NCBI GenBank assembly: GCA_023213315.1
Contig: JAKCPI010001944.1
Coordinates: 124,001-188,000, forward strand
Length of the DNA: 64,000 nucleotides
Direction of reading: 5' to 3'
DNA from: Euborellia annulipes
Taxonomy: Eukaryota; Arthropoda; Insecta; Dermaptera; Anisolabididae
Shown: piece after piece, positions 36,801 to 47,928 of the stretch
Position numbering within the stretch: position 1 is the first letter of the stretch
How the letters are laid out: every line of letters begins with the position of its first letter
Notes under the pieces: generated by a model
The model's input: only the letters and a program-made list of their open reading frames with translations
What the model was told of the DNA's origin: nothing
Databases searched by the model: none
Position numbers and translations under genes: made by a program

Positions 36801-39800
36801 TAAAAATAAAAGAAAAGATGTTATTTAAACATCAATATTTTTATTATCTTTTAGGTTTAGCGATGAAATCACGTGGTTATAGTCCTCGGGTACAAAAAAT
36901 TTCAATGGTTTTTGAAGATAAAATTAAAGCTCTTTTAAAAGATGTTGAACCTTATCTGGATGATCGATTAACTGCTGAAGATCTTTCCACGGAAACTGCA
37001 AATCCATTTCCAAGTTTTCAACGTTTTATGGATAAAACTCAATTAGAAGAACACTTAAGAGAAACAACGCTTAATTCGTTAACCAAGTATGTGTAAAAAA
37101 GTTTCTAATGTAATTTCCTTAAGGCGCTTCGTGAGGCAAAGCTGTTCGCAAGTTTTTGCCGATAAGATGGCGTTAAGGGTCTTAAAAATTTAGCCAAAAA
37201 GCCCAACTATTACGAAAATTTGCCAACAGATGGCAGGATAGTAGGGCTATATTTAATCTCATGTATTTGTTTGATTTTCGTTGATCTTTTAATAATGAAT
37301 ATGTAAAATGCTCACGAATTTAAATCATTTAAAAAAAAACTCATAAATGCCTCAGTAGTTTCGGACTAAAGACTCAATGTGCCCTCCTGAAGCCCCTTTA
37401 ACTATTTCAAACTATTAGAAATTGCTTTTGGAGAAAAAACTCAAATTAAAAATTATATATTTATTGTATGGAATAAACCAAGTCTGTTGTGAAGTCATTA
37501 ATTTTATTTTTTTTTTTAGGCTAATGGATTTATGTATGAAAGTAATAATCTTGAATGGAGAGATTTTAACAAGTAGAGATCAAACAGCCCTGGTTGCTCG
37601 AGTTTTACAATCTATTCCAGAATTATGCCCGAGCATCAAACAATGTTTAGCTCTTGCTGGTCGAGGACATCAAGCTTGGGCAGCAGCTTGTGCTCAATTA
37701 GAAACAAAATGTCTTGAAATTTGGACATTATGGAGAAAAGCATTTATTAATGATTTACATAATAAAGCTGAAATCGTAGCTAAAGATTCACTCCGACCAG
37801 ATATTGCCTTAACGGTAAATACTTTTTTTAGCTATCCCTATCCCTATGTGAGTGTATCCATTTAAAAAAAAATAGGAGGCATTACTTTCGGAACGGCCTT
37901 CGTTCTGTAAAAAAAAAATATTAAATTTTTTTAAAAATCATTTGTTTTTTTAGAAGTGGCAAAAAGTGACAATGGAAGGAGTGGATTCAACTGGCAATGC
38001 TGAAATTTCTGTTCCTGCTCAACCAAGTCTTTGGCTTCAAAATTTTTTATTAGAGGCATCCGAAAAAGTTTCAGCTCTAGCGCCACACACAATCCCCAGG
38101 TCGATCCATCAAGACGTCTGCATTGATCTTGCAAGTCATTTGTTGGATATAATCAGTGTTCACAGTGAACCTCTTTTAAATTCACAAAATCATGTTATGC
38201 AATTTGTTCTTGATGTTAAATACATTGTATTGCTACTTGGACCGAGGGACAATAAAGTATTTTTTGACTCAATAAAATTTGAATAATCTATTTTATCAAA
38301 TTTTAATCTTATTAATTTTTTTTAGGAATTAAACGACAAATTACAAGAAATTATTGATAAATTTGAAGATAAGATTGATCCATTTGATTTAGATGTATTT
38401 GTGCCATTTGTAACAACGAATGTTAAGAAGAGCGTCGCGCGCTCTCAAGTGAGTTATGCCTCTCAAAGCCTGAAATTTTTTGGCTCACATCAGTCCGTCT
38501 CTCGATTTAGAAATATTTTGAAATTGAATGCTTTTTTTTAAGTGCCTTTTTGGTGTTCTTTCACCATGGTCGGATAAAATTGCAAACAAGATGAATTCTC
38601 AAGAAAATACAGAAGAAAATTCAAATAAAGGCGGCTCCAATAATTTTGAAGATCCTAATATTCTACAGATAGTTAAAGGCGTTGGATGGTTTCCTCTTCT
38701 GCCTGTTACTTGGTCTTCAAATTCCAATCGTCAAAGTTCTTCAAATTTTGCTTTAGACAAAATTGCGGTAATAGTCATATAATAACAAATTTTTTAAAAC
38801 TTTTTTCTAAATCTTTTTTTTTTCCTTTTGAAAAATGAATATTTAAAATCGATTTGAAAACTTATCTATATTTTTTTCAAAATTTTGGGAATATAAATTT
38901 TTCATACAATTTTTAGTACATTATTACAATATCCAAATATGCATTATTTTTTAATAAATAATCATAGTTAAAGGTGATTTTATGTCCAATCAATACGATA
39001 CAATTTTAAGTTTAAATTTATTTGTTTTCAGTTTTTTGAATTTTAATCGACTCAGAAAAGAGTATGTACCGGTATATTAATTTATTTAAAAACATTAATT
39101 TTTTTTACTTTGTTGACATATTTTACCAATAGAGTTCTAGGCGTACCCAGAGAGGGGTTTGGGGTGTTCTATCCCATACGTACCGTTTTGAACGGGACAG
39201 TATGGTTTTTTAATAACCGTCGTTTTAATAAAAATATCAATTTTGTCCCGTTTTTAACAAACGATAAATTTTGTAGAAAACTGAACTGGGTCTTATTTAT
39301 TTCTCGGAATACGTAAAATTTATTCCTTTCTTTTGAAATTAGATAAATTTTTGAATTGGTTCTGTCACTACAGAATAATTGTTTGTAGAATTAATATATT
39401 TGAAGAGATGAGAATTAGAAGGGGTCTATGAACCATTTTTTTGTATGTTTATTATTTGTCAAATTTTTTCCAGGGAAATACAAAAATTGTTTTAGGGACA
39501 TTTCGGTTTAAAAAAAGTGTAAAACTGCCCTACTGGCAATTAGAGGATAAAGATGAAGGAGGAAATGTGATGAAGGTCCGGATCCAGTTGATGGACCATT
39601 AATATGGATGAAATCGGCTGCACTCACCCCAGATCTAATTTAAAAACTAATATTAATAATTATAATGTCCGAGAAATATCATTAACCTCATTCGAATAAT
39701 ATCAATGATCTCTCATATGTGATGCGGAAATTGAAAATATGAAATTTCACAAATTGAGTTATTGATATTTTATTGTAGAGGATAATTTCCTGAACATTTT

Positions 39801-41212
39801 AAGACCAAAACCACTCTGATTACTAAATCAATTATTTTCTAATATTTATCGGATTCTTCTCTCTAAAATTAAAGAATAAACTTGTATAGGAAATCTTGAA
39901 GAACCGTATTCAACCGAAACCCAAAAATCGATATTTTTTTTACCTAATTCGACTAAAATGCCCGTACCGATAATTTCACTTTGCCGACAAGAGATCCCTT
40001 TTCACTTTCCGCGCCACATTTAATAAGAATGAGCAAGAAATGTACATTGCTAGCAACTCGCCCATGCATCGTTTACTCCTGGCCTCGTGGTTTGTGCGAA
40101 TTTTTGGTAGTTTTTATGTTTCAATGGAAATGTATGAACATGTTGTTTGTTACTGGCCATACATTTCTATATTTTTTTTAAGTTTGTTGTTTTTGTATTA
40201 TAAATTTGTATGTTGTTAATTTGGACCTAGCCACCGTTGACTGAGGTGCATCTAAGCGGGGCGTTAATAAATTTATCTATTTTTATTTTAACTACAAAAT
40301 TGAAAGTGTCAATAAAATATTTTATAAATATCTATTTTGCACAATGTCTACCCTCTGAAGCAATCCTTATTTCTTGTTTATTCTAAACTTTTATACTCGC
40401 AGTTGTGACCTCTTTTAACTTCCATATTTAAATAATTTTTTAAAACCACCAAATATAGTGATAGTGATTTTTTCTTCCGATCACCTAAAATATTAAACCA
40501 GATCTCCACAAATAAGCATGCTTTATTAACAAATATTTTTGTACCCTGTAACTGGCAGGTTTGTTGGGCATTTGAACGATAAATGAATCAAAAAATTCTT
40601 ATGTTGATCCGATAAATAAATTCCTATAAGAATAATTAATGTCCGATTTGGGTCCTTTGGGTACGCCTATGTAAAGACTTGTTTAATTAACTTTAAAATC
40701 ACTCTAAAATTTAACACTACTGGTGTTTAAATGAAGAAACTTGTTTTTGAGTAAACTGTGTTTTATTTGTATAAGAGACAACGTTTCGGCCACACATACT
40801 GTCGCCTTCTTCAGGTACAAATTCAAATCACAAAGCTTCTCAGATCTAGCGATCTATATTCTGAATTGTATCTGAAGAAGGCCACCAAATTAGTGGGCAA
40901 AACGTTTACAAATAAACAGTTTAATCCGAAAACAAGTATTTTTATTTAATAATAATAATTGTGAAAGCTCTAACTCAAATTACAAGTGTTTTTTTTTTAA
41001 TATTACTAATTTTTAATAACTCTTAATATCTCTTTTTAAATTAACATTTGGAATTAAAGGAGACATAATAATTAATTAATTAATTAATTTTTTAGTCATC
41101 AAGCAAATCTACGACCAAAAATCGTACAGAAACTTCCACTGCAGATATCATGCGATCAGGAGCCGCCGCTTTCTTTGGTGCAATGAGTTCGGATTGGTTC
41201 AGCTCCAATTAA
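33835..41212 (+). CDS. COG1: Conserved oligomeric Golgi complex subunit 1, 11 coding exons
   Basis: Subunit of lobe A of the COG tethering complex, which guides retrograde vesicles within the Golgi. Exons: 33835-33971, 34209-34516, 34643-34993, 35088-35362, 35427-35733, 36855-37086, 37520-37814, 37954-38256, 38326-38448, 38543-38767, 41096-41212 (TAA). All junctions are GT-AG and the frame is open across every join, giving 890 residues, close to insect COG1. The N-terminus (residues ~1-110) is the Vps51/COG1-type coiled region, with EKYRDLIDAADTIRDMK after the first junction. The C-terminus ends with the short conserved stretch SGAAAFFGAMSSDWFS. Intron 5 (35734-36854) holds a foldback element and a TIR element; intron 10 (38768-41095) is the largest. 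The start is the first ATG in frame with the conserved region. Confidence 0.95.
35826..36325. mobile_element. Foldback element with promoter-like and hammerhead-like parts
   Basis: Inverted arms (35826-35990 against ~36215-36325) in COG1 intron 5. On the plus strand, TATATAAAA at 36157-36165 is followed ~25 bases later by TTAGTTCACTTGAG, then the hammerhead-like unit at 36222-36256. An ATT microsatellite lies in the left arm. The 9125-9500 copy has the same order. Confidence 0.6.
36222..36256 (+). ncRNA. Degenerate hammerhead-like motif
   Basis: TTGAAAA core, one C, helix II GACTGC/GCAGTC, GAAAC, GTT. Same core changes as the 9365 copy, so they were inherited by the subfamily and are not random decay. 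Confidence 0.4.
36331..36631. mobile_element. 301-bp MITE, 5-bp flanking repeat
   Basis: Ends TACTTCCTTGTACGA and TCGTACAAGGAAGTA are exact inverses of 15 bp; ATTTG flanks both sides (36326-36330, 36632-36636). Superfamily unknown. It sits directly against the previous foldback element. Confidence 0.7.
37310..37402. repeat. Interspersed repeat, paired with 46335-46452
   Basis: Carries GGACTAAAGACTCAATGTGC and CCTCCTGAAGCCCCTT; the inverted copy lies in intron 5 of the L4 gene. Both copies are intronic. Confidence 0.55.
39139..40669. mobile_element. Candidate 1.5-kb TIR element in COG1 intron 10
   Basis: TAGGCGTACCCAGAG at the left and CTTTGGGTACGCCTA at the right are imperfect inverted repeats. 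No target duplication and no recognisable transposase between them. Weak call based on the ends only. Confidence 0.35.
40780..40814 (-). ncRNA. Hammerhead-ribozyme-like motif
   Basis: CTGAAGA, one A, helix II GGC/GCC, GAAAC, GTT. Helix I can close with GTAC/GT and TTTGT/ACAAA across an asymmetric loop. The core matches the CTGANGA consensus. Confidence 0.55.
40872..40906 (+). ncRNA. Hammerhead-ribozyme-like motif, one core change
   Basis: CTGAAGA at 40872-40878, one A, helix II GGCCAC/GTGGGC (one mismatch), then AAAAC instead of GAAAC, then GTT. Helix I TTGTA/TACAA has five pairs. The G-to-A change at 40899 probably disables it. Confidence 0.5.
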
Positions 41213-41281
41213 CATAGAGAGTATGTCTAATTTATTTTGTTCTTCAAAAATTATTAGCTATACAGATTATTTATTCAAAAT

Positions 41282-41465
41282 ATGTGTTACCCCGAATTGA
41301 CGAAAATGCTTATTTCATTAAATCGGCAAAAATTTGCCGTTTCCGTGAATTCGGCAAGCCCTCTGCCGAGTTCGCGTATTAGGCAATTTTATGCCTATTT
41401 CTCGCGAATTTGGCAACAAAATCTCTGCCTAATTCACGAAATGGGCAACTATTCTTCACACAAGC
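41282..41465. repeat. Tandem hairpin array of ~30-bp units
   Basis: About four units, each with GGCAA ... TTGCC followed by a TTCGCGAATT-like palindrome, at roughly 41322, 41351, 41380 and 41411. Lies ~100 bp after the COG1 stop, so it may fall in its 3' UTR. Confidence 0.5.
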
Positions 41466-41974
41466 ATTGAACAATAGAACGTATGAATGAATTGTCTCTT
41501 TGCAAGTTAATTTGGCGCTTGATTTACATATATCAACCATTTGACATCGTCGGTTTTATATGATTATGTTTGTTTTTTAGTTATTTAAGGGCTTCAAATA
41601 CTCAAAGAAGCAAATATTTCGTGATATTATCAATTGTGCTAGTAAAGAATATCGAGATAAGTAAATATACTTTAAAATTGCAGCAAAATTAAATCGAATG
41701 CATGTCAGTGTTACAAGTTAAGCTCACTAAACAAAAAGAAATTTGTCTGAAACGAAGAACAAATACTCTTAAAACATTATCTCAGGGAATTCTCAGCTGG
41801 GGATTCGTATATGATTTAAAACAACTTTGTAGGGTTCGGTCCTGTTAAGGTCGGTTTTCCTTTAGAAAAGAAAAATTTAAAACAACTAGGGATTTTTTCG
41901 GCTTCGGTCCAAAACCGTTCAGTTCGAAGCGGTTGGATATTACTTAAAAAATAAAAACGAGCAGCAGAAGGCTG

Positions 41975-42135
41975 CTGAAGAAGATATCAGCCAAAAATGG
42001 AATACTCGAGGTTCAATAAAACTCTCAGAATAAAACGTTTCGGCCTGAATTTATTTGTCCATCTTCAGTTAGGCCAAATTCTGGGAGTTTTATTGAACCT
42101 CGAGCATTCCAATTTGGCTGATATTTCCATCTCTC
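41975..42135. mobile_element. Foldback with one hammerhead-like unit
   Basis: Inverted arms: GAAGATATCAGCCAAAAATGG ... CTCGAGGTTCAATAAAACTC and its inverse. The ribozyme-like unit is on the minus strand at 42033-42068. Confidence 0.55.
42033..42068 (-). ncRNA. Hammerhead-ribozyme-like motif
   Basis: CTGAAGA, one T, an imperfect helix II (GGAC against GGCC), GAAAC, GTT; helix I TAA/TTA is short. Confidence 0.45.
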
Positions 42136-42859
42136 TATTATAATCACATTACAGCCACAACTTGAAAGCAATTATTAAACTAGATTATTTTACAATTAAT
42201 CCTAGCCTTCCTCTACTGTATATATATATTAGCCTGGCACTTATTCACCAAACTTAAAATTCTGAATCGTTCGTTTCCCAGATCATTCAATTATCACAAA
42301 AAAAAAATAAGATTACAATGGTAAAAAGTATTAATTTATTTATTTATTAGACAATAGCTTAGCTAAAGAAATATGTTAAAATGTTATACGTTGTTAAGGC
42401 TATTATGCACTGGGATTCATTGCCTTGGACTCTCTGTTGCAGACTCGTTCGTTGCTCCTCAACCTTGTCTCGTGCCCTCATCTAGTTTTGATTTAAGAAT
42501 CTGTCTCTCAATATGTCAACGGATCCAGCGCCCGGCGCTTTAAATGTTAATTAATTTTTAAAATAAAAATAATAAGAGAAAGTATTTTTAGATTTTATTT
42601 TATATATTATAGCAGTTTCTAATGGTTTCTAATGAAGATATTTTTTAGAAATCAGAGACTACTAAATAAATATGCCTTATTTATTTATTTTTTTTGTTTT
42701 TATTTTGATCAATTTCATATATATATTTATTTTAAATTTTCTTTAAATTACTTTAAAAAATAAAAAGCATTTAAATAGCAAATGTATACTATTTAGTATA
42801 TATATATATATATATACTTTAATTTATTTCCCCTAAATAAACTATACACCTATAATAGG

Positions 42860-43116
42860 CAGTAGCGTAACTAGGTGGGGGCGAAGGGGGGCTCGCCCCC
42901 TCCGCCCCAGGCGCATAAAGCCTTTGGCGCCCCTCGATACCGACATAGGCGCCCTGAGACATCTAAAATATAGCCCAGGGACGGTGATTTTATCATTTCT
43001 TTCCATAGATTGTCCAAAAAGACGGATAGTTTTCTTTTAAATTATATTACAACTTAAAAAACGACGCCCTTGTTGAGCTTCGCCCCCTCCGCCCTCAAAG
43101 GCTAGTTACGCCGCTG
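42860..43116. mobile_element. Non-autonomous hAT MITE with 8-bp target duplication
   Basis: Ends CAGTAGCGTAACTAGG and CTAGTTACGCCGCTG; ATAATAGG on both sides (42852-42859, 43117-43124). C/G-rich ends with GGCGCCC motifs. Between COG1 and the L4 gene. Confidence 0.92.
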
Positions 43117-43387
43117 ATAATAGGGTATACATTTTTTAAATTGTATTAATCAATATTGTTTTATTTTTATTTTATCATTTGTATGAAATATTTCTATTCT
43201 TTCTCAATTTTACACCATCACAAATAATTACTGCACTTAATTTTAATTTGAGTTCCATCGATAATGTAAATAAAAATACCGAAAATCGATGTTTTCACAA
43301 TTAATAAATTAATATTTTTTTATTTGCAAATTTTATTTCCATACCCAGCCTCAAATATTATAACAGGGTCCGTGAAGAAAATTAATT

Positions 43388-43455
43388 TACAGCCGAAAAT
43401 AGATCGGGATGCTGCCCGGAGTCGAACCACGGATCGGCTGATTTGTACTCAGTAT
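43388..43455 (-). repeat. tRNA-like sequence, probably SINE or pseudogene
   Basis: On the minus strand GGGATGC and GCATCCC pair as acceptor arms 65 bases end to end, with a perfect B box (GGTTCGACTCC). There is no good D arm, and it is shorter than a tRNA, so I do not call a functional tRNA. Confidence 0.4.
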
Positions 43456-43796
43456 CCCTATTTGCATCCCCTATATGTTAATTTTAAAAATATATAGATT
43501 TTTAAAATTTTTAGAATAATTATTATAAAACTTTTTCGTCATCTGAGCCCATTTAGACATCATTTTTATATAAATTTGGTTGTTAATTCATTTGAAATAA
43601 AATATTTAAATATGCCCGCGTTAAAATATAGCTTGAGTGATTGTTGATAGAGGCGCTGTAAGCGCTCTTTAAGAATAAACATAACCAAGTCATAACCTAA
43701 GCCAATTTTGTGATATATAGAATAAACAATAAAATGATTATTTTCATTATACCTAAATGAAGAAATAATAAATATATTTGATTCTTTTTTAAAACA

Positions 43797-46700
43797 ATGG
43801 CGCTTTCAAATTTAAATATTTTAAGAATAAGAGCGTTGCGTTTTGTCTCTTCATTTTGTACCCAAGCAAACACACCAAAAATAATTGGTATTTGTGTATT
43901 TTTATTTAATTTTTTGTAATATTATTAAACGTAATATTTTAAATTTTTTAGAAGATAAAATTATAAATAGGAAGTTGCCAATTATTACTTCAAGAGAACT
44001 TGAATTTCCTTCAAAAATTGTGCCTCCAAGACAAGTATGGGTTGAAAATATTAACACCCTCGAAGAAGTCAAATTGGGCTTAATTGATTTACACCCTGAA
44101 ATATTTGCTTGTTCTCCAAGGATTGATATAATTCATCAAAATATCCGATGGCAAATTATGTATAAATATGTAGTAAGTATTCAATCAAATAAAGTTGTAA
44201 TCTTCCTTTTTGATTTGTAAGTGATATAAATTTCTGGCATTTACAAATATCTTATGAATAAATCAACTTTTTTGCCTTTAACTTCTATTTAGTATTTGAG
44301 AAATCTTGTTAAAGAATTTCTGACAAAACCCCGGCACAATAAATAATGGCATTTAAATGACATTGTTTTTGTATATATATATATTACACTTCAATCGATC
44401 AGCCGATATAAGGGAGAATTTATGTAATCTCTAGTAGTAGAGGAACCAAGAATAAATCAAACTCTTGGATAATTTCACTAATTAATCTTTATTTTTATTT
44501 ATAGAATTATGCGGTGGCCAAAACTCGGGCAGAAGTGAGAGGAGGAGGCAGGAAGCCTTGGCCTCAAAAAGGTTTAGGAAGAGCTCGTCACGGAAGTATA
44601 AGATCTCCAATTTTTTAAAGGCGGTGGCGTCGCCCATGGCCCTCGTGGTCCCAAGCCTTATTTTTACATGTTACCCTTTAATAGTAGATTGTTGGGCCTC
44701 GTTTCAACATTATCAGTGAAATTAGCTCAGGTAATTTGTTAATGAGATATAAATTACATAGATTGATCCCGGTAAGGCGGGTTTGTTTATTAACTCACGA
44801 CTATTCCGTTCGTATATGTTCGTAAATGGCTTAGTTAGCATCTCTCATCCTGAATTTAAATTAAAAACAATGTTTATCAATTAGTTTCTTGATTGCTGGA
44901 TTATTATATTGTGAGGATGTGGGCTGATTCGAATTTGACCTCCAAACGTTAAAGAAAATATGGATTGATAAATATGTGTACATTGCTACAGTACAATGTC
45001 AACGAACTTGACATTTTAATATCAATTTTGTCCTGGTGATGAGTGCCGATCGACACTCGAAACGTCGACAAAATAAAGACTTTTATTAGATGAAGCTCAA
45101 GAACTTCTTTCACTATTCAATAAATGTTCATTAAAAATCAAAAGTTTTTAACAAAACTTTATTTGCCCAGACAATGATTTCCCCCCCCCCCCCGCTGTAG
45201 GGCTTCTTCAGTGGTTGGCTGAAATACAAGATGTTTATTAATCCCTATTTTTTACAAAAATAAAAATAAACTCAATTTGTGATAAAGCATATTTTTACTG
45301 TTTTGGTACATTAATGCATACATATTTTAAGGTTTGATTGTTCATGAACATCCGGGCTCTATATAAATAAAAAATATAAAAATATATTGGATATATATTT
45401 TAATTTATATTTTTGTAATAATCATATTTTACTAAAGTTTTTAAAAGATTAAAAGCCTAAAACCAGGGGGCCTGGCGCGCGGAAGGATGGCATCTTATTG
45501 CCTTAATTTATTTGCATGAATTATAAGCAAAGATCGAATTTTTTATCGAATATCCTATAAAACATCCGATTGTCAGATGATTTTAGTGATCAAACAATAT
45601 AATTATATAATTATCGCATTTATTGTTCTTTTAAACAATATATTTTTACAGTTTAATTTGAAACTTACCCCCTAAAATAAATCCCTCTTAAACATTATTA
45701 TTATTAGATTAAGTTTAAGAAATCATTATTGTTTTTTAATTTATTTATATTAATATTTCAGGATGATTTATTTGTAATTGACAACTTGGACATACCAACA
45801 GATGATCCAAAATATTTAGAAGAATTACGAGAACACAGAAATTGGGGCAATTCTGTTTTATTTGTTGATACGTAAGTTATATACAATTCTTTAATTTAAA
45901 ATATTAAATATTTGATTTATTTAATTATAATCAAAAAAAATCTCAGTTTAAATATTTTATTTAAATTTTTTTGTAGGAATGACATAATGCCAACTAATAT
46001 CTCCATAGCATCAGATAAAATAAATCATATGAATTTAATGCCTGTTTATGGTAATGTATATTTAAAATACTTATTTATTTTATAACATAACTAGATTTGC
46101 TTGTTTGTGCACATACTTTATTGATGGTTGTATTAAACGACCATCAAGTTATTGAACAAGTAAAGGTTTTAATTAGGTAGAGCAGTGTTTGAAGATGAGT
46201 TTGTGTTTATGATTTGGCAAAATTGCACCCCCTGGTCTCGTACCAGGACCTGCGCGCTTTCGCGGCGAGCGGACTACCTCTATCCTAGGTCGTCGGCACA
46301 ATAAACATGGCATGCAGACTTAAGACCTTTTCATGTTAAGGGGCTTCAGGAGGGCACTTTGAGTCTTTAGTCCGAAACTACTGAGGCATTTTAAAGTATT
46401 TTTAATGCGGCTTTTTTTTTAAATGATTTAAATTCGTGAGCATTTTATATAATAGAAAGCATTTTTTTTAATTGTTATTAATTAAAAAAATTTTTTTTTT
46501 AATTTATAGAAAATGCAAAAAACCTCCTATTGTGAAAATTGTATTGTTTTTTTTTTAATCTAAAAATGTAAAAATCATTAATATCAGGCCGGTGACCTAG
46601 GATAATGGTAATCCGCCCTCAGCTAAAGCGTCGAAGTCCTGGTTCGAGTCCAGAGAGCGCAATTTTGCCCAAACATAAACACATGTCGACACAGAAAATC

Positions 46701-46993
46701 TGGTGAGACTAACTAGCACAGAACCTAAGGTAAAAGAAAGTCGGGTGCTGTGCGAACAGTCATACCAGATTTTTTACTTTATAACCTATGATTTATATTT
46801 AAGAACGTTTCCATATTTTAATATTAATTATTTTTTTTATTTTCTAGGATTGAATGTTTATAGCATGCTAAAACATGAAACCTTGGTTTTGACACTTGAG
46901 GCTGTCAATAAGATTGAAGAGAAATTACTTTTGAACTTACATAGAATGGATCCATTGTCAGCTCAAAGCAAATTCGAAATTGATCAACATTAA
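43797..46993 (+). CDS. MRPL4: Mitochondrial large-subunit ribosomal protein L4, six exons
   Basis: Mitoribosome protein of the uL4 family. Exons: 43797-43887, 43952-44172, 44505-44730, 45762-45871, 45977-46050, 46848-46993 (TAA). It has 288 residues when read through one extra T in exon 3. The N-terminal ~25 residues are Arg/Ser/Phe-rich without acidic residues, like a mitochondrial presequence. The uL4 hallmark in exon 3 is clear: [19 protein letters not shown], then [19 protein letters not shown]. At 44621-44626 there are six T where five restore the frame; as written, a TAA follows at once. All GT-AG junctions and the later exons stay in frame if that base is dropped. The homopolymer context suggests a sequence error or recent allele rather than an old pseudogene, because the remaining exons are intact. 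Confidence 0.9.
45033..45066 (+). ncRNA. Hammerhead-ribozyme-like motif
   Basis: Core CTGGTGA (one change), T, helix II GAGTG/CACTC with five perfect pairs, GAAAC, GTC. Helix I ATTTTGTC/GACAAAAT has eight perfect pairs, the best of the set. In L4 intron 3. No inverted partner seen nearby. Confidence 0.55.
46213..46299 (-). repeat. tRNA-derived SINE head
   Basis: On the minus strand GACCTAGGATAGAGGTAGTCC (A-box region) and GGTACGAGACC (B box) lead to GTGCAATTTTGCC. Same family as 46586-46672, opposite strand, same intron. Confidence 0.65.
46335..46452. repeat. Interspersed repeat, inverted copy of 37310-37402
   Basis: AAGGGGCTTCAGGAGGGCAC and TTAGTCCGAAACTACTGAGG match the COG1-intron copy inverted. 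It lies directly downstream of the 46213-46299 SINE head. Confidence 0.55.
46586..46672 (+). repeat. tRNA-derived SINE head
   Basis: TGACCTAGGATAATGGTAATCC (A-box region) and a perfect B box GGTTCGAGTCC, then GCGCAATTTTGCCC. It is followed after a short gap by the hairpin MITE at 46698, so the two may travel together. Confidence 0.65.
46698..46775. repeat. Hairpin MITE (CTGGTGTGACTGG family)
   Basis: ATCTGGTGAGACTAACTAGC and the inverse ACAGTCATACCAGAT around a GGTAAAAG centre; a diverged copy in L4 intron 5. Confidence 0.55.
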
Positions 46994-47841
46994 TAATAAT
47001 ATATGTTTTTTATTTAAAAAAAATAATTAATATCCTCTACTCAAGTTTTTAATTTGTTATCTCAAACCTAAATTTTTTTATATTATATCATTGCAAATAT
47101 TTTTAATTCCTTCTATCTATATATGAAGAATTGACTCAATATTGCAGCTATTTTTTAAATTGGGGGATAGATAGTCCTAAGGAGCCAAATCTGAAGAGCA
47201 GGTGTGATGTGGAATGAATTTAAATAAATATTAATGTTAACGCCAAAAAGGCTAAAGAAAAAATAAAATAAATTAATATTTCAGGTTGGGCGATCTTTTG
47301 CTGTAAAGGGTGAAAGAGGGTTTAAAAAATAATAAATAATAATAAAAGTTTTTTTTTTTTTTTAATATAAAAATAATTTAATACAAAAAAAAAAAATGAT
47401 GATAATAATATGAGGAATGACAGAATCTTTGTTTATTATAAATGAGGGTGAAAACAAGTTTTTTTTTGATGAGGGGGAATAAAATAAGATGCTTGATGGG
47501 GGGTGAGAATATCCTCCCGATGGGGAGAAAATTAGTATTTAGAGTTTAGTATTCATAATTGAGAATTGTATTCAGAATTTAGCATTTAGAGTTGTATTGA
47601 GAATTGCATTTAGAACTGTATTGAGAATTGATAATTTTTCCCCTTCGAAAGAAAAGAGAAAAGGAAAAAAATAAAATAAATAAGTAAATTTAACGTTCAT
47701 TAAAAAAAAAAAGATGTTTTAGCCCCAAAATTGCTTACCTCGGGACTCGCTAGAATCAAGTATCGAGAATCACTAAGGCATTATTTTTAATGATGGTGCC
47801 AAAGCTAAAGGTGGTAGATATTGAGTAAAAAAAAAAAAAAA

Positions 47842-47928
47842 AATCTGGTGTGACTGGCGCACAGCACACAACTTTCTCTTACCCTTCGGTAAGAGAAAGT
47901 TGCGCACTGTGCTGGTCACACCAGATTT
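47842..47928. repeat. Hairpin MITE (CTGGTGTGACTGG family), well preserved
   Basis: ATCTGGTGTGACTGGCGCAC with its inverse, loop CCTTCGG, preceded by an A run and followed by TTTTTTGTGTCGAGATATAT. It is the cleanest copy together with 63619. Confidence 0.7.

Larger units (their letters stand above)
40735..40955. mobile_element. Foldback with two hammerhead-like units
   Basis: Short palindromic element, arms ~70 bp, in COG1 intron 10. The left unit is on the minus strand (40780-40814) and the right unit on the plus strand (40872-40906), both facing outward. Confidence 0.6.

Noticed and set aside
43388..43455. Functional tRNA gene
   Set aside because: Acceptor arms pair but the length is only 65 bases and there is no D arm.
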